NCBI GenBank assembly: GCA_030147305.1
Contig: JASLAE010000379.1
Location: 1 to 8,213 of the forward strand
Reading direction: 5' to 3'
Length of the DNA stretch: 8,213 nt
Origin: Cesiribacter sp.
GTDB lineage: Bacteria; Bacteroidota; Bacteroidia; Cytophagales; Cyclobacteriaceae
Shown here: piece after piece, positions 5,686 to 8,213 of the stretch
Numbering within the stretch: position 1 is the stretch's first letter
How the letters are laid out: each line of letters opens with the position of its first letter
Made by a program: the position numbers and the translations under genes
Notes under the pieces: model-generated
Database searches by the model: none
What the model was told of the DNA's origin: nothing
What the model saw: only the letters and a program-made list of their open reading frames with translations

Positions 5686-7038
5686 ATGAACCTCATTTCG
5701 CTTACGGCTATATCTCCGATAGATGGCCGGTACCGCAGCAAAACAAAAGCTCTTTCACCCTACTTTTCTGAGTTTGGCCTTATTCGCTACCGGGTGCAAA
5801 TAGAGGTAGAATATTTTCTGGCGCTCTGCCAGCTCCCCTTACCCCAGTTAAAGGGAATAGAATCCCGTCAATACGAGAAGTTGCGTCAGCTTTACCTTAA
5901 CTTTGGCATCAACGAAGCCAAAGAAATCAAGGAGATTGAGAAAACTACCAATCATGATGTTAAGGCAGTTGAGTATTTTCTAAAAGACCGTTTCGAGCTG
6001 CTGGGGCTGGGCCAGTACAAGGAGTTTATTCATTTTGGCCTTACTTCTCAGGATATTAATAACACTGCCATACCACTTTTGCTGAAGGAAGCTACTCAGG
6101 AGCTGATGGCGCCCAGCCTGGGAAAGGTCCGCGAGTTGCTAAAGAAAATGTCGCTGGAATGGCTGGAACAACCCATGCTTGCCAGAACCCACGGACAGCC
6201 TGCCTCCCCCACCACCGTTGGTAAAGAGCTGGGCGTCTTTGTAACACGCATCAAAGAGCAGCTTAAGCTTTTGCAAAGCATACCCTATGCAGCAAAATTT
6301 GGTGGCGCTACCGGAAACTTCAATGCACATGTGGTAGCCTATCCTGATATTGACTGGTTGGAATTCGGCAATGACTTTGTAAACAATACCCTGGAGCTTA
6401 AACGCAGCCACCCCACCACCCAAATTGAGCACTATGATCACCTGGCGGCCTTGCTCGATAACTTACGCCGCATCAACACCATCATGATTGACCTTTGCCG
6501 CGATGTATGGCAGTATGTGTCGATGAATTATTTCACCCAAAGAACCAAAGCCGGTGAAGTAGGCTCTTCGGCCATGCCCCATAAGGTAAATCCCATTGAT
6601 TTTGAGAATGCCGAAGGTAACCTGGGAATCGCCAATGCGTTGCTGTCCCACCTGTCGGAGAAACTGCCCATTAGCCGGCTGCAGCGGGACCTTACCGATT
6701 CTACTGTATTGCGCAACCTGGGTGTACCCCTGGCTCATACTTATTTATCATGGCAATCGATTCATACCGGCTTGGAAAAACTGCAGCTTAATAAAGTTGC
6801 TATTGATCGCGACCTTGAGGAGAACTGGGCGGTGGTAGCAGAGGCCATCCAGACCATTCTGCGCCGTGAAGGAATTCCTAACCCATACGAGCAGTTAAAA
6901 GCGCTTACCAGAGGTCAGGGCAATATTACAGAAGCTACCTTTAAGCAATTTATTGAAGATCTGGAGGTGAACGAGACCATCAAAGACGAACTGCGCCGCA
7001 TAAGCCCCCATAATTATACTGGTGTAATCAGCTTGTAA
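5686..7038 (+). CDS. purB: Adenylosuccinate lyase PurB
   Basis: PurB catalyses two beta-eliminations in purine synthesis: SAICAR to AICAR plus fumarate, and adenylosuccinate to AMP plus fumarate. The protein is 450 residues, the length of the E. coli-type enzyme (about 456), and starts with the characteristic LTAISPIDGRY. Active-site regions are TTNHDVKAVEYFLK (87-100), TSQDINNTA (120-128), the general acid region ARTHGQPASPTT with His169 (166-177), and the flexible signature loop GSSAMPHKVNPIDFEN (293-308) with the catalytic serine at 294 or 295. The enzyme acts as a cytoplasmic homotetramer. The gene stands alone, divergent from paaE, and ends at a strong terminator, so it is probably monocistronic. 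There are no missing key residues. Confidence 0.97.
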   Translation: MNLISLTAISPIDGRYRSKTKALSPYFSEFGLIRYRVQIEVEYFLALCQLPLPQLKGIESRQYEKLRQLYLNFGINEAKEIKEIEKTTNHDVKAVEYFLKDRFELLGLGQYKEFIHFGLTSQDINNTAIPLLLKEATQELMAPSLGKVRELLKKMSLEWLEQPMLARTHGQPASPTTVGKELGVFVTRIKEQLKLLQSIPYAAKFGGATGNFNAHVVAYPDIDWLEFGNDFVNNTLELKRSHPTTQIEHYDHLAALLDNLRRINTIMIDLCRDVWQYVSMNYFTQRTKAGEVGSSAMPHKVNPIDFENAEGNLGIANALLSHLSEKLPISRLQRDLTDSTVLRNLGVPLAHTYLSWQSIHTGLEKLQLNKVAIDRDLEENWAVVAEAIQTILRREGIPNPYEQLKALTRGQGNITEATFKQFIEDLEVNETIKDELRRISPHNYTGVISL

Positions 7039-7056
7039 GGGCCTTTCCGATATTTC

Positions 7057-7070
7057 AGGATCAAGATCCT
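7057..7070. repeat. Short palindrome after purB
   Basis: AGGATC and GATCCT (7057-7062, 7065-7070) are perfect inverted arms separated by two A bases. The two-base loop is too tight for a stable RNA hairpin of full length. It lies between the purB stop and its terminator. Function unknown; possibly chance. Confidence 0.3.
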
Positions 7071-7092
7071 ATATTTAAACAGGACCAAACCA

Positions 7093-7130
7093 AAAACTGC
7101 CAGTGCTCACGCACTGGCAGTTTTCTTTTT
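7093..7130 (+). terminator. Strong rho-independent terminator of purB
   Basis: A perfect 14-bp stem (7093-7106 with 7111-7124) has the GC-rich core CTGCCAGTGC, a 4-base TCAC loop, and the T-rich tract TTTTCTTTTT (7121-7130). It begins 54 bp after the purB stop. The A run on the left arm could also let it work in the other direction. Confidence 0.93.
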
Positions 7131-7165
7131 GTCAGAAGTGTACCTGGCTCCTACAAAAGGTGTAA

Positions 7166-7195
7166 TAGAAAAAGCCGGCAAAGTTTGCCGGCTTT
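7166..7195 (-). terminator. Rho-independent terminator of the small secreted-protein gene
   Basis: AAAGCCGGCAAA (7171-7182) and TTTGCCGGCTTT (7184-7195) are perfect 12-bp inverted arms around a single G; in RNA the stem is the 9-bp AAAGCCGGC/GCCGGCTTT with a 7-base loop. On the minus strand the stem runs into TTTTTCT, placing it as the terminator of the gene ending at 7270. Confidence 0.88.
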
Positions 7196-7269
7196 AGCTA
7201 ACATATGAAGAGAAGATTACGCCACAAAGATGGTAATTGATCCCTGCAACTATGTTTCCTCTATGTTAT

Positions 7270-7716
7270 TTAAAAATGAACCTTTGTATTGAAACCCATA
7301 AAATCGCCACTCTTCTCTCTACATTTTCTGGTCTGCATGCTGAGCCGGTGGTGCCAGAAAGGACCCCTTTTTAGCAGCAGCATAAATTTGACTCCAAAGT
7401 TATTGAGGCGCATTTCGGGAACAGATAGACTGCCCTCCTGATCCAGAGGCATGATCACATACCGAAATCCCATTTTTTCGGTATAATCGTCGATACATTT
7501 GTTCCCGGCCAAGGTGCCCCTGGTATTGGTTTTATAGAGATACATATATTCTTTAGGCGCTTTGGGCTCGTTTTTTATGCGGGCATCGATGCTGGTATTG
7601 CCGGTTCGGTTAGCTGGCGCTTTTTTTGCTTTTTTCCTGTTCTGCGCCGCTAGCGGATGCAAACCTAACAGACAGAACAGCAATGTCATCAGCAGATAAT
7701 ATTTAGTCTTCATCAT
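7270..7716 (-). CDS. Small secreted protein of unknown function
   Basis: The 148-residue product has a clear Sec signal peptide: Lys residues near the N-terminus, a hydrophobic core from Tyr6 to about Leu19, and a likely cleavage after LAA (residue 24) before Gln25, a form common in Bacteroidota. The mature N-terminus is very basic (RKKAKKAPANR, 27-37). The remainder contains YMYLYKTNTRG (57-67), the MGFRYVIMPLDQEG segment (82-95), NNFGVKFMLLLKRGPFW (105-121) and only two cysteines, Cys74 and Cys132, which could pair in the periplasm. It resembles short hypothetical proteins found in Bacteroidota, but I do not recognise a named family. Two adjacent ATG codons (7711-7716) make the exact start uncertain by one residue. 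The gene is divergent from the methyltransferase gene, with 88 bp between the starts, and has its own terminator. Confidence 0.82.
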   Translation of the reverse strand: MMKTKYYLLMTLLFCLLGLHPLAAQNRKKAKKAPANRTGNTSIDARIKNEPKAPKEYMYLYKTNTRGTLAGNKCIDDYTEKMGFRYVIMPLDQEGSLSVPEMRLNNFGVKFMLLLKRGPFWHHRLSMQTRKCREKSGDFMGFNTKVHF

Positions 7717-7722
7717 GTGTTA

Positions 7723-7768
7723 TGCGTTAACAGCCGGGGTTTGCCATGTAAACCTTGTGCGTTAGCAG
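7723..7768. repeat. Near-identical 11-bp direct repeats in a divergent promoter region
   Basis: TGCGTTAACAG (7723-7733) and TGCGTTAGCAG (7758-7768) differ at one base and start 35 bp apart. They lie between the divergent secreted-protein and methyltransferase genes, where a regulator binding two sites would be plausible. No known operator is recognised. Confidence 0.4.
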
Positions 7769-7790
7769 ACAATTCTTTAGGGGCATTGTC

Positions 7791-7798
7791 TATATTTG
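7791..7798 (+). promoter_or_regulatory. Consensus -7 box for the methyltransferase gene
   Basis: TATATTTG exactly matches the Bacteroidota -7 consensus TAnnTTTG and ends six bases before the ATG at 7805. Transcription from it would start at or within a few bases of the start codon. The -33 region about 19 bases upstream is poor. Confidence 0.5.
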
Positions 7799-7804
7799 CA
7801 GGGT

Positions 7805-8213
7805 ATGGTAAAAAACATCATCAGCTGGGTTATCAGAAAGGTACCCCGCCGGCACCTTCAGTTATTCAGTCACCATGTATTAAAGGTAGCTGCATTTTTG
7901 TACAGAGGCAAGCAGGTTAATTGCCCTGTTTGTGATCACAGCTTCCGCAAGTTTCTTCCTTATGGGCGCAAAGCACGCGAAAATGCCCTTTGCCCCAATT
8001 GCCTGGCATTGGAGCGCCACCGGCTCATGTATCTGTTTCTTAAGCGCAAAACATTATTCTTCAGCAAGCCGCTAAAACTGCTGCACATTGCACCGGAACT
8101 TTGTTTTATTCATCGCTTCGAGCAACAGCCTAATCTGGATTATATCACGGCCGATATTGAATCTCCACTGGCAAAAGTAAAAATGGATGTTCATGCAATA
8201 CCTTTTGAGGCAG
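7805..8213 (+). CDS. Zinc-ribbon SAM-dependent methyltransferase, N-terminal part (cut by window end)
   Basis: The reading frame from ATG 7805 is open to the window end (136 complete codons), so the protein is truncated by the window, not by mutation. After a basic N-terminus come two CxxC pairs, CPVC (residues 40-43) and CPNC (63-66), forming a treble-clef or zinc-ribbon-like unit. Next is LLHIAPE (92-98), which fits motif I of a class I methyltransferase variant in this family, then DYITADIE (112-119) and the acidic MDVHAIPFE (127-135), typical of Methyltransf_11-like proteins of Bacteroidota. The substrate is unknown; some relatives sit in glycan or cell-surface loci, but nothing here shows that. 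The start is preceded closely by a consensus -7 box. An in-frame TAG at 7778-7780 limits upstream extension; TTG at 7796 is possible but would overlap the promoter. Confidence 0.85.
   Translation, partial: MVKNIISWVIRKVPRRHLQLFSHHVLKVAAFLYRGKQVNCPVCDHSFRKFLPYGRKARENALCPNCLALERHRLMYLFLKRKTLFFSKPLKLLHIAPELCFIHRFEQQPNLDYITADIESPLAKVKMDVHAIPFEA

Noticed and set aside
7717..7920. 67-residue plus-strand ORF
   Set aside because: It overlaps the promoter region and the methyltransferase in a different frame; the methyltransferase frame has clear CxxC and methyltransferase motifs.
1..8213. CRISPR array, tRNA, rRNA, insertion sequence or prophage genes
   Set aside because: No regularly spaced repeats, RNA gene signatures, transposase motifs or phage genes were seen.

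Overview
The window looks like chromosomal DNA of a member of the Bacteroidota, probably a Cytophagales-like environmental bacterium. The reasons are the protein families (a Bacteroidota-style PaaC/PaaD/PaaE set, a short M3 oligoendopeptidase, small secreted proteins whose signal peptides end in AAQ), start codons with AT-rich rather than Shine-Dalgarno leaders, and several upstream elements resembling the Bacteroidota -7 box TAnnTTTG. The genus cannot be fixed from the sequence alone.

Layout. (1) 5-1278: the end of a plus-strand phenylacetate operon, paaC then paaD; paaA and paaB would be expected just outside the left edge. (2) 1437-2036: a separately promoted small lipoprotein with weak LemA-like features, ending at a bidirectional terminator. 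(3) 2164-3888, minus: an oligoendopeptidase F-type M3 metallopeptidase. (4) 4077-5216, minus: paaE, the reductase of the phenylacetyl-CoA epoxidase, on the opposite strand to paaCD and separated from them by two unrelated genes. (5) 5217-5685: the largest gap, a divergent regulatory region between paaE and purB with a good minus-strand -7 box, a hairpin between short direct repeats, and a possible 39-codon leader ORF. (6) 5686-7038: purB, adenylosuccinate lyase, followed by a very strong terminator. (7) 7270-7716, minus: a small secreted protein of unknown function with its own terminator. (8) 7805 to the right edge: the start of a zinc-ribbon methyltransferase whose ATG lies so close to a consensus -7 box that the mRNA may be leaderless.

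How the genes work together. PaaC (structural subunit), PaaD (probable Fe-S maturation factor) and PaaE (NADPH/FAD/[2Fe-2S] electron donor) belong to the same ring-epoxidation step of aerobic phenylacetyl-CoA degradation. The remaining genes are housekeeping or of unknown role and show no functional link to that pathway. No mobile element, CRISPR array, tRNA or rRNA was seen. I found no convincing new multi-gene system; the most interesting places are the paaE-purB intergenic region, the split paa locus and the LemA-like lipoprotein.
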